From Candidatus Methanoperedentaceae archaeon (GTDB lineage Archaea; Halobacteriota; Methanosarcinia; Methanosarcinales; Methanoperedenaceae), in NCBI GenBank assembly GCA_013331375.1, contig DUGO01000115.1, positions 1,723 to 9,344 of the forward strand: 7,622 bases of DNA. The letters run 5' to 3'. Below the pieces are notes generated by a model. That model was not told the origin of the DNA, searched no databases, and worked only from the letters and a program-made list of their open reading frames with translations. Each line of letters opens with the position of its first letter. The first letter of the stretch is position 1. This document shows, piece by piece, positions 1 to 4,905 of this stretch. Made by a program: the position numbers and the translations under genes.

Positions 1-181
1 TGCAGGCGTAGTCGGGGCGCTGTACGCAACGCGTGATGCGCTTTCGGCTGCAGGTGCAGGCGCTTTCATCAACGGTCTTGCAGGGGATATCGCCTTTTCG
101 CGGAAAGGCTACAGCCTGCTCGCCACTGACGTCATCGACTGTATCCCTGATGCTATGAAGGAGTGCGGAAAATATGGCTGA
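1..181 (+). CDS. nnrD: ADP-dependent NAD(P)H-hydrate dehydratase, C-terminal end (partial)
   Basis: The open frame enters from the left edge (first full codon at base 2) and ends at TGA 179-181, giving 59 residues. They begin AGVVGALYAT and continue through GAGAFINGLAGDIAF and LLATDVIDCIPDAMKE. This is the typical end of the NnrD/YjeF C-terminal ribokinase-like domain, where GVVGALYAT directly follows the catalytic G-S/T-GDVL motif (outside the window) and an H/N-GLAGD motif precedes a closing 'SDIIDAIP' helix. The family repairs hydrated NADH/NADPH (NADHX) using ADP; in archaea it is often fused to the NnrE epimerase, but the N-terminus is not visible here, so a bifunctional form cannot be judged. 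The stop lies 8 bp inside moaC, so the two are probably translated from one mRNA. Family assignment is by recognition of this short C-terminal signature. Confidence 0.8.
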   Translation, partial: AGVVGALYATRDALSAAGAGAFINGLAGDIAFSRKGYSLLATDVIDCIPDAMKECGKYG

Positions 182-647
182 GCGATTCACCCATATTGAA
201 AATGGACGCGCAAGGATGGTCGATATAAGCGCGAAGCATGAGGTCGCGCGCAGGGCATTGGCTGAGGGCACGATAAGGCTCAGGAAGGAGACCATTGAAG
301 CTATCAGGGAAGGCATCATAGAGAAGGGAAACGTGCTTGCAGTTGCAAGGGTGGCATCCATACAGGCAGTCAAGCGCACGTGGGATACGCTCCCGATGTG
401 CCACCAGATTCCCATTACTGGCATAGATATTGGATTTGACATCGGGGACACGGCAATAACCGTGCGGGTAGAGGTCAGTTCAGTGGCGAGGACTGGCGTG
501 GAGATGGAAGCCCTGTATGGCGCATCAATAGCGCTGCTCACCATCTGGGACATGGTGAAGTCGGCTGAGAAAGACGGGAGCGGGAATTATCCCTTTAACG
601 AGATTTACGGGCTTAAAGTAATAGCAAAGGAAAAAGGCAGTGTGTAG
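174..647 (+). CDS. moaC: Cyclic pyranopterin monophosphate synthase MoaC
   Basis: This 157-residue protein matches MoaC over its whole length. MoaC converts the 3',8-cyclo-GTP made by MoaA into cyclic pyranopterin monophosphate, the first stable intermediate of molybdopterin, which carries molybdenum or tungsten in archaea (for example in formylmethanofuran dehydrogenase). Visible signatures are RMVDIS (14-19), K51 in the EKGNVLA segment, the ARVASIQAVKRTWD block (58-71), the PMCHQIP loop with H77, and TGVEMEAL...LTIWDMVKSAEKD (107-134) with K133. K51, H77 and K133 match active-site residues known from E. coli MoaC (K51, H77, K131). The ATG at 174 is preceded by AAGGAG at 158-163 and overlaps the nnrD stop. 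It meets the next gene tail to tail with a 9-nt gap. The C-terminus is short, as in archaeal forms. Identification is secure. Confidence 0.95.
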   Translation: MAERFTHIENGRARMVDISAKHEVARRALAEGTIRLRKETIEAIREGIIEKGNVLAVARVASIQAVKRTWDTLPMCHQIPITGIDIGFDIGDTAITVRVEVSSVARTGVEMEALYGASIALLTIWDMVKSAEKDGSGNYPFNEIYGLKVIAKEKGSV

Positions 648-672
648 GTTGCAGGTTCAGGCTTTCTGCACC
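647..672. terminator. Possible shared hairpin between convergent genes
   Basis: TGCAG (650-654) can pair with CTGCA (666-670), and GG (647-648) with CC (671-672) around one bulged T, giving a 7-bp stem with an 11-nt loop exactly at the tail-to-tail junction of moaC and the minus-strand gene. A run of T on the minus strand (opposite A at about 630-635) lies beyond it. It could help stop transcription of either gene, but archaeal termination depends more on U tracts than on hairpins, so this is tentative. Confidence 0.25.
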
Positions 673-1526
673 TTTCCCGCAATAGCGAAAGAAGCGTTCA
701 GGTCCCTGATATAGGCGCCATAGAAATTGCTCTTTGCGTCATCACCCAGTTTCTCTATCGGGTGCTGCGCCTCCCACCTGTCACTCAGGAGCCTGTATAA
801 TTGCACTTCCTCAACGTTGTTTTTTTCAATCCATTGCTTATCTACCTTGAACCCCAGGACGACATCCTTCAGGTCAAGCGAATCAGCCCAGATGTTGAGG
901 ATCTCGAATTCAAGTGCAGGTACTCTTGTCCTGGCAAAGCGCGGAAGGCTGTGCAGTTTTTCAACTACGAGGTTCACCTCTTTACTGGATGATGTGAAGT
1001 CCAGCAGATTCACGTGGGTCCCCTCAAGCGATGCAGACACATGCTTCTTATCATCAGGCACGAGGGTAAGCTTTGTGCGGGACTCGACGTTTTCGTCCGG
1101 CTCCTGGACCGCGCTCATCAAACTTGTTCTTGAATCGTCAATTATCCTTTCTGCAAACGACTTCATGTCTTCAGGTTTGGCGACGATGTCTGTAAGTTCC
1201 CCTGTGGTCTCTGTCCCGGTTAAAGAGGCTTGAGGTTTCACCCTCTTAATACCCACCCGCTTTATGATGGAATCTGATGCTATTGCAAGTACGATAAACA
1301 GCACAATAGAAACTGCCGCCGCCACGGTCCTGTTCCTGGCGAGCGATTCACCGAGCCCGAGCGCATCAAGGATTAAAAGCAAGATGACCGTTAGCAGGAA
1401 ACCCGCTACAATATCTTCTGCTATCCGTGCCACGTCAACTGCATTTTTCGGAATTACGTTTTCAACAAAGTTCCTGGATTCCACTTTTAAATCTTCTTCT
1501 TGAACATTTATATACTTATCGCTCAA
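657..1526 (-). CDS. Membrane protein with C-terminal PGF-pre-PGF-like domain
   Basis: A 289-residue protein of unknown function. Residues 1-36 are polar and acidic; two hydrophobic helices follow, about 38-58 (IVAGFLLTVILLLILDALGL) and 68-84. A basic stretch (KRVGIKRVK) comes next, then a polar linker rich in Ser, Thr and Glu to about 150, then a beta-type domain to the end. The last ~100 residues (VEKLHSLP..., FKVDKQWIEKNN, VQLYRLLSDRWE, SFAIAGKV) resemble the PGF-pre-PGF domain of archaeal surface proteins (pattern: VPKSWIEENN, V.LYRY..G.W..L, F.FA). That domain is usually secreted and followed by a PGF-CTERM sorting signal, which is absent here. The start is TTG at 1526: no ATG lies in frame before a stop upstream, and AAGGG sits a few bases before it. 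It is divergent from rbkR. Domain call is moderate; function is unknown. Confidence 0.75.
   Translation of the reverse strand: MSDKYINVQEEDLKVESRNFVENVIPKNAVDVARIAEDIVAGFLLTVILLLILDALGLGESLARNRTVAAAVSIVLFIVLAIASDSIIKRVGIKRVKPQASLTGTETTGELTDIVAKPEDMKSFAERIIDDSRTSLMSAVQEPDENVESRTKLTLVPDDKKHVSASLEGTHVNLLDFTSSSKEVNLVVEKLHSLPRFARTRVPALEFEILNIWADSLDLKDVVLGFKVDKQWIEKNNVEEVQLYRLLSDRWEAQHPIEKLGDDAKSNFYGAYIRDLNASFAIAGKVQKA
1507..1514 (+). promoter_or_regulatory. TATA-like octamer TTTATATA, use uncertain
   Basis: TTTATATA is a textbook archaeal box A, here inside the first codons of the minus-strand membrane protein gene and about 90 bases before rbkR. If used for rbkR it would give a leader of roughly 65 nt with the palindrome at 1577-1592 in the leader. 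A nearer TATA-like element at 1564-1571 fits the usual spacing better, so this one may be coincidental. Confidence 0.25.
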
Positions 1527-1563
1527 TTTCCCTTGTGTTTGTGACCATACATAAGTTTAAGTC

Positions 1564-1571
1564 GTATTAAT
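1564..1571 (+). promoter_or_regulatory. Putative TATA element of the rbkR-ribB operon
   Basis: GTATTAAT is AT-rich and centred near 1567. With the usual ~25-bp archaeal spacing, transcription would begin around 1592, only a few bases before the rbkR start codon. The palindromic operator (1571-1598) then begins at the edge of this box and covers the predicted start site. The match to a TATA consensus is modest and no clear BRE is seen. Confidence 0.4.
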
Positions 1572-1598
1572 CACAAATGAGATGCATCTCATAAGTGA
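1571..1598. promoter_or_regulatory. Candidate RbkR operator: 16-bp perfect palindrome within a 28-bp symmetric element
   Basis: ATGAGATGCATCTCAT at 1577-1592 is a perfect 16-bp palindrome. Beyond an unpaired AA on each side the symmetry resumes with TCAC (1571-1574) facing GTGA (1595-1598). Twenty-four of the 28 positions are therefore symmetric about the 1584/1585 boundary. It lies directly before the gene for RbkR, a family of archaeal regulators that bind palindromic sites before riboflavin genes and often control themselves. The position over the predicted transcription start suggests repression by blocking initiation. GTGA of the right arm may also act as the ribosome binding site for the ATG at 1604. 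Symmetry and position are seen; the identity of the binding protein is inferred. Confidence 0.75.
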
Positions 1599-1603
1599 GA
1601 GAT

Positions 1604-2251
1604 ATGGACACCGAAGCACTCAAGAAACTTGCGCTGCTGGGCGCGATGGAAGGCTCCATCCGGCTGTCTTCAGCCGAATTTGCATCCCATATTTCCGCGA
1701 GCACGCAGACCGCTGCGCGCAGGCTGCAGGAGCTTACGCGCATGGAGCTCATAGTGAGGGACGTCAACCCGGCGGGGCAGGTCATAAGGATATCAGAGCG
1801 GGGAAAGAGCATACTCCATACAGAGTACATTGATTACAGGAAGCTGTTCGAAGGACAGAATGGGCACATCACCCTCTGCGGAAGCGTGGTAACAGGGCTT
1901 GGCGAAGGTCAGTACTACATGGTACTCGAAGGGTACAGGAAGCAGTTCGTGGAGAAACTCGGCTTCACGCCCTTTCCCGGAACGCTTAATCTGAAGCTTG
2001 ACCCCGCAAGCATGCCTGCCCGGCGCAGGCTCGGGTCAGGGATACTGGTACACGGCTTCACAGACCAGAACCGGACGTTTGGCGGCGCAAAGTGCTACCC
2101 TGTACGCCTTGACGACGTCAGGGGAGCCATCATCGTGCCTGACAGGACACACTACCCTGAGGATGTAATCGAGATAATTTCGCCCGTGAACCTGAGAGAG
2201 CACGGGAAGCTCAGGGACGGCAGCCAGGTCAGAGTGGAAGTGATAGAATGA
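1604..2251 (+). CDS. rbkR: RbkR: riboflavin regulator fused to CTP-dependent riboflavin kinase
   Basis: A 215-residue, two-domain protein. Residues 1 to about 75 form a winged helix-turn-helix (ALLGAMEGSIRLSSAEFASH, recognition segment STQTAARRLQELTRM, wing before GKSILHTEY). Residues ~88-215 are the archaeal CTP-dependent riboflavin kinase fold: GEGQYY (100-105), GFTPFPGTLNLKL (120-132), CYPVRL, PDRTHYPEDVIEII (179-192) and a closing L.DGSQV.V.V strand. The kinase makes FMN from riboflavin with CTP as donor. The fusion is the known RbkR architecture, coupling flavin synthesis to control of riboflavin genes. I chose ATG 1604, with GTGA five bases upstream, over the in-frame GTG at 1595, which would add three residues and sits inside the operator. 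The stop overlaps the ribB start as ATGA, so both are translated together. Confidence in both domains is high. Confidence 0.93.
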   Translation: MDTEALKKLALLGAMEGSIRLSSAEFASHISASTQTAARRLQELTRMELIVRDVNPAGQVIRISERGKSILHTEYIDYRKLFEGQNGHITLCGSVVTGLGEGQYYMVLEGYRKQFVEKLGFTPFPGTLNLKLDPASMPARRRLGSGILVHGFTDQNRTFGGAKCYPVRLDDVRGAIIVPDRTHYPEDVIEIISPVNLREHGKLRDGSQVRVEVIE

Positions 2252-2946
2252 AAGAGATTGAAAAGGCGCTTGAATGCCTGCGGCATGGCAGGGAAATTTT
2301 GTTATTTGATTCGGATGACAGGGAAGGAGAGACTGATATCGCTATTCCAGCCCGGGGGATTACTCCAGCCCGGGTGGCTCACATGCGGTGCGATGGCGGC
2401 GGGCTGATATGCGTGGCGATACATCCCGAAGCTGCAAAAAGGCTCAGCCTGCCCTTCATTGCTGACGTACTGAAAAAGGCGGGCAGCAACGGGTTTGCCA
2501 GCCTGAAGGGCGTGGCTGAGAATGCGGGAGATGTAAAATACGACACTCGCTCGTCGTTTTCATTGTGGGTCAACCACAGGGACACGTTCACAGGCATCAC
2601 TGACGTAGACCGCTCGCTGACCATACACAGGCTTGGCGAAATCGTTGACAGTGCAATGGGCAGCGCTGCCGTGGATTTCGGTGAGCATTTCAGGTCGCCC
2701 GGTCATGTGGCTGTGCTGCGGGCTGCGGATGGGCTGCTGGATGAGCGCAGGGGACAGACAGAACTCTCGATAGCACTCGCGATGCTCGCAGGCATCACTC
2801 CCGCAATGGCGATTTGCGAGATGCTTGATGGTTGCTCAGGATACGCGCTTTCTAAGAAACAGGCACTTGAATACGCAAAGAAAAACAGGGTCGTTTTTAT
2901 TGAGGGGGCAGACGTAATCCGAGAATTTTCAATTCGAATCAGGTAA
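2248..2946 (+). CDS. ribB: 3,4-dihydroxy-2-butanone 4-phosphate synthase
   Basis: A 232-residue protein of full archaeal length. The enzyme converts ribulose 5-phosphate to 3,4-dihydroxy-2-butanone 4-phosphate plus formate, supplying the four-carbon unit of riboflavin. Visible signatures: the acidic metal-binding loop DSDDREGETD (21-30), the MRCDGGGLICVAI block (46-58), DTFTGITDVDRSLTI (about 111-125), FRSPGHV with H153, and LLDERRGQTELSIALAMLAG with E172. The acidic loop, His and Glu are the catalytic and Mg-binding residues of the family. There is no GTP cyclohydrolase II domain fused at the C-terminus, as expected in archaea. It overlaps rbkR by four bases (ATGA), forming a riboflavin operon that is probably controlled from the operator before rbkR. 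It converges on a minus-strand regulator gene 21 bp downstream. Confidence 0.95.
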   Translation: MKEIEKALECLRHGREILLFDSDDREGETDIAIPARGITPARVAHMRCDGGGLICVAIHPEAAKRLSLPFIADVLKKAGSNGFASLKGVAENAGDVKYDTRSSFSLWVNHRDTFTGITDVDRSLTIHRLGEIVDSAMGSAAVDFGEHFRSPGHVAVLRAADGLLDERRGQTELSIALAMLAGITPAMAICEMLDGCSGYALSKKQALEYAKKNRVVFIEGADVIREFSIRIR

Positions 2947-2967
2947 CCCCGCTCTACCGGGAACTGA

Positions 2968-3342
2968 TTATCTCGTCAGTTCCTTGAGTCTCTTGATGCT
3001 CTCCATCATCTCCTGTGACTCTTTTTTCTTCTGCGTCTCCAGATGCGAGATGATGGTAGCCATATCTGTCTTCAGCTTGTATATCTTGAAGGGTCTGCCT
3101 TTCCCGGATTTCTTTTCCTCACGCTCCGAGATCCAGTCCATTTCCTTCAATTCACGCATTGCGATGCTGACCTCCGGCTGCCTGAGGTCTGAACCCATCT
3201 CAAGGTCCCTTGATGTGACTTCCTCCACGTTCTTGAGGTATGTCAGGACCTTTGCCACGTTACGTTTCAGACCGAGTGCCATGAGGGTATCTGCGAACTC
3301 CTCGTCAGCCTGGTCTAGCACCTTTACGGATAGACTTTTCAT
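2968..3342 (-). CDS. Small winged-helix transcriptional regulator
   Basis: A 124-residue protein with a single winged helix-turn-helix and a charged C-terminal helix. Residues ~14-48 (EEFADTLMALGLKRNVAKVL) and the segment TSRDLEMGSDLRQPEVSIAM (43-62) give the helix-turn-helix; REEKKSGKGRPFKIYKL forms the wing. The last ~30 residues (SHLETQKKKESQEMMESIKR) look like a coiled coil for dimerisation. It resembles the ArsR/TrmB-like predicted regulators common in Methanosarcinales, but no effector-binding domain or metal-binding cysteines are present, so the signal is unknown. The ATG at 3342 has GGTGA (complement of 3349-3353) seven bases before it and a TATA box at 3376-3383. Possible targets are itself or the neighbouring small gene and ABC importer, which is inference from position only. 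Confidence 0.85.
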   Translation of the reverse strand: MKSLSVKVLDQADEEFADTLMALGLKRNVAKVLTYLKNVEEVTSRDLEMGSDLRQPEVSIAMRELKEMDWISEREEKKSGKGRPFKIYKLKTDMATIISHLETQKKKESQEMMESIKRLKELTR

Positions 3343-3344
3343 AA

Positions 3345-3359
3345 AATTTCACCGAAATT
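3345..3359. promoter_or_regulatory. Inverted repeat over the regulator's ribosome binding site
   Basis: AATTTC (3345-3350) and GAAATT (3354-3359) are exact inverted arms around ACC. The element lies between the TATA box and start codon of the winged-helix gene and contains its ribosome binding site. A perfect 10-bp palindrome, TACATATGTA (3359-3368), abuts it on the upstream side. Together they make a plausible autoregulatory operator; AT-rich sequence makes chance symmetry likelier than at the rbkR site. Confidence 0.4.
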
Positions 3360-3375
3360 ACATATGTAGTTCAAG

Positions 3376-3383
3376 AATATAAA
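3376..3383 (-). promoter_or_regulatory. TATA box of the winged-helix regulator gene
   Basis: Read on the minus strand this is TTTATATT, a strong archaeal box A. Its centre is about 38 bases before the ATG at 3342, so transcription would begin near 3355 and leave a leader of about 13 nt holding the GGTGA ribosome binding site. Confidence 0.65.
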
Positions 3384-3403
3384 TCTTACGTTGAAAACCA
3401 TAA

Positions 3404-3427
3404 CTTAAAAACATGTAAAACTTTTTA
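3404..3427 (-). terminator. Possible oligo-T terminator behind the small minus-strand gene
   Basis: On the minus strand this stretch reads as successive T runs (opposite AAAAA at 3405-3409 and AAAA at 3417-3420). It lies some 80-100 bases downstream of the 69-residue gene and just before the next minus-strand promoter. T runs of this kind are the usual archaeal intrinsic stop signal. The rest of 3385-3505 is AT-rich, with only a compact CCCG-TG-CGGG element at 3449-3458, and I see no gene in it. Confidence 0.3.
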
Positions 3428-3505
3428 GCTTTATTCAAATATCAATATCCCGTGCGGGTGCGGAGCATTTAATTATCTGGAACATGTGTTAATATCATTA
3501 TGCCG

Positions 3506-3715
3506 CTAAGGTGTCGCAATGAACCTGTTCCTGAGATACTCATCGAGCGTAAGCTGTGCCAGCGGCAGCCCGTCCCTTTCCTGCTCGGGGGTTTCGTTAC
3601 GCCAAGCCTCAATCGAATCGAAAATGAAGAAGCATCCCATCTTCTCAATTGAACTCCGCAGGTTCGGGTCTTCTGCCTTTTCAATGTATTCGCGATAGCC
3701 TCTCAGTATATGCAC
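3506..3715 (-). CDS. Unrecognised 69-residue protein, probably leaderless
   Basis: The product starts MHILRGYREYIEKAEDPNLR and ends in LTLDEYLRNRFIATP. It is soluble-looking and charged, with a hydrophobic centre (MGCFFIFDSIEAW), no signal peptide, no membrane helix and no motif I recognise. The start is GTG at 3715, because no ATG is in frame nearby. A TATA-like TTTATTA (minus strand, 3739-3745) would place the transcript start around 3717, so the mRNA would be almost leaderless, and no ribosome binding site is visible. Its residue usage looks like a true protein and it has its own promoter, which argues against a shadow frame, although it could be a remnant of a longer gene. An overlapping frame at 3469-3684 looks less protein-like. 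Function is unknown. Confidence 0.55.
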   Translation of the reverse strand: MHILRGYREYIEKAEDPNLRSSIEKMGCFFIFDSIEAWRNETPEQERDGLPLAQLTLDEYLRNRFIATP

Positions 3716-3720
3716 GGAAC

Positions 3721-3759
3721 TGACATTGAACCGCTATGTAATAAATCTTGCTAATGTCA
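3721..3759 (-). promoter_or_regulatory. Promoter of the small gene, TATA flanked by a 7-bp inverted repeat
   Basis: On the minus strand, AGATTTATTA (3739-3748) serves as TATA element. It is bracketed by exact inverted arms TGACATT (3721-3727) and AATGTCA (3753-3759), whose centres are 32 bp apart, about three helical turns. Two half-sites on the same face of DNA around the TATA box would suit a dimeric or tetrameric regulator. Chance cannot be excluded for a repeat of this length. Confidence 0.4.
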
Positions 3760-3802
3760 CTATCCCAGGCTTAAACTAACTCCGATAAGACATGGAATAC
3801 GA

Positions 3803-3810
3803 ATATATAT
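3803..3810 (+). promoter_or_regulatory. TATA box of the ABC importer operon
   Basis: ATATATAT lies about 35 bases before the ATG at 3842, giving a predicted transcript start near 3830 and a leader of around a dozen bases. It is the only strong TATA-like element in the 126-bp gap between the small minus-strand gene and the importer. Confidence 0.55.
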
Positions 3811-3816
3811 CATGAA

Positions 3817-3827
3817 GCTATCATAGC
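3817..3827. promoter_or_regulatory. Candidate operator between TATA box and importer start
   Basis: GCTAT-C-ATAGC is an exact inverted repeat centred on base 3822. It lies between the TATA box and the predicted transcript start of the importer operon, where a repressor would block polymerase. CATG flanks it on both sides (3811-3814 and 3827-3830). Which protein binds, if any, is unknown; the nearby winged-helix regulator is one candidate. Confidence 0.35.
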
Positions 3828-3841
3828 ATGAGAGTAAAAAT

Positions 3842-4903
3842 ATGAGAAGAAAGGTGCTGGCAATCTTACTTGTGCTGGCGATGGTCTCGGTGCCTCTCGG
3901 CGGCTGTATCCAGAAGCAGGAGAATCCGAAAGAAAAGATCACAGTGAAAATAGGGTACCTCCCCTCCATGTGCCAGTCCATATATGTCATGAAGCAGCAC
4001 AAGACTCTCGAGCGGGAGTTAGGCGTCGATGCTGTCGAGTATAAGCGATATGAAACCGGTCCTTTGATCACACAGGCGTTTGCCCAGGGTGATGCGGACA
4101 TCGGGTTCATGGGGATACCGCCAGTGATGATAGGGATTGACAAGGGCGTCCCGATAAAGGTGGTCGCTTCGACGCATTCCGAAGGCTCATCCCTGATAGC
4201 CAGGAGCAGGACATATAAGAACCTGACCGAGCTCGGCTCCATCCAGGCAGTTCTCAGGCAGTTTGAGGGCAAATCCATCGGCGCCCCGGGCAAGGGCTCG
4301 ATACAGGATGTCATAATCAGGACTGAGCTCAAAAAAGCCGGCGTGAACGCCACAATCAAGAACATCCCTGTCGCGTCCACCCTGCCCGCGCTGCTGAACG
4401 AAGGGCAGATAGATGCATATGTGGTATGGCCTCCTTTTGAGATGGAAGGCGTGTTGAAAGGGTACGGCGATGTGGTGATACCCTCAGAAAAGCTCTGGGC
4501 TTATAACCCGTGCTGTGCGCTCGTCGTAACAGAGAAGTTCGAGAAGGAGCATCCTGAAACGGTACAGAAGCTCGTGGAACTGCATAACTATGCATCCCTG
4601 TTCATCATGTCGCATCCCGAGGAACTTGCTGATGCAGCAAATGCGGAACTCGGCATCGATAATAAGACTGCTCTCGCCTCGATAGAGTTCTCACCCAAGT
4701 ACTGCGCGCTGCCGGATGACAGGTACATCAACAGCACCATGGAGTTTGTGAATGCCTTAAGAGACCTGGGCTACACCACGAATAATCTTACAGCTGAACA
4801 GATATTCGACCTGAAATACATTCAGAAGGCACATCCGGGTCCATACGACGAACCGGGAACTGTGAAAGATGACCCCGCCATTGATAAGATAATAACAGGC
4901 TGA
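3842..4903 (+). CDS. NitT/TauT-type ABC importer, substrate-binding lipoprotein
   Basis: A 353-residue exported protein. Residues 1-22 form a lipoprotein signal (MRRK, hydrophobic core, lipobox LGGC with C22), so the mature protein should be lipid-anchored outside the cell. The body is the two-lobed NMT1/SsuA-like fold: VKIGYLPS (35-42), a GDADIGFMGIPP segment, GKSIGAPGKGSIQDVI, and VWPPFEMEG, all typical of binding proteins for nitrate, sulfonates, taurine or pyrimidine-type precursors. The mature part holds four cysteines (44, 224, 225, 288), with C44 in the loop that lines the ligand cleft in relatives and a CC pair in the second lobe. The ligand cannot be assigned from sequence. The TGA is two bases from the permease ATG, so the three genes form one operon. 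A TATA box and inverted repeat precede it. Confidence 0.9.
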   Translation: MRRKVLAILLVLAMVSVPLGGCIQKQENPKEKITVKIGYLPSMCQSIYVMKQHKTLERELGVDAVEYKRYETGPLITQAFAQGDADIGFMGIPPVMIGIDKGVPIKVVASTHSEGSSLIARSRTYKNLTELGSIQAVLRQFEGKSIGAPGKGSIQDVIIRTELKKAGVNATIKNIPVASTLPALLNEGQIDAYVVWPPFEMEGVLKGYGDVVIPSEKLWAYNPCCALVVTEKFEKEHPETVQKLVELHNYASLFIMSHPEELADAANAELGIDNKTALASIEFSPKYCALPDDRYINSTMEFVNALRDLGYTTNNLTAEQIFDLKYIQKAHPGPYDEPGTVKDDPAIDKIITG

Positions 4904-4905
4904 GC

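Noticed and set aside
727..1503. Plus-strand open frames opposite the membrane protein gene
   Set aside because: They are antisense shadows rich in Ser, Phe and Arg with no ribosome binding sites; the minus-strand frame has membrane helices and a recognisable domain.
1527..1603. FMN riboswitch before the riboflavin operon
   Set aside because: The gap is too short for an FMN aptamer and lacks its conserved helices; archaea of this type use RbkR protein control, which the palindrome fits.
2346..2374. Direct repeat TCCAGCCCGGG twice, 18 bases apart
   Set aside because: It lies inside ribB and encodes the normal PAxxITPxxV segment of the enzyme; length matches the family, so it looks like similar codons rather than an insertion or regulatory site.
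2948..2961. CCCG/CGGG hairpin between ribB and the regulator gene as a terminator
   Set aside because: Only four pairs, no adjacent T run on either strand; too weak to call.
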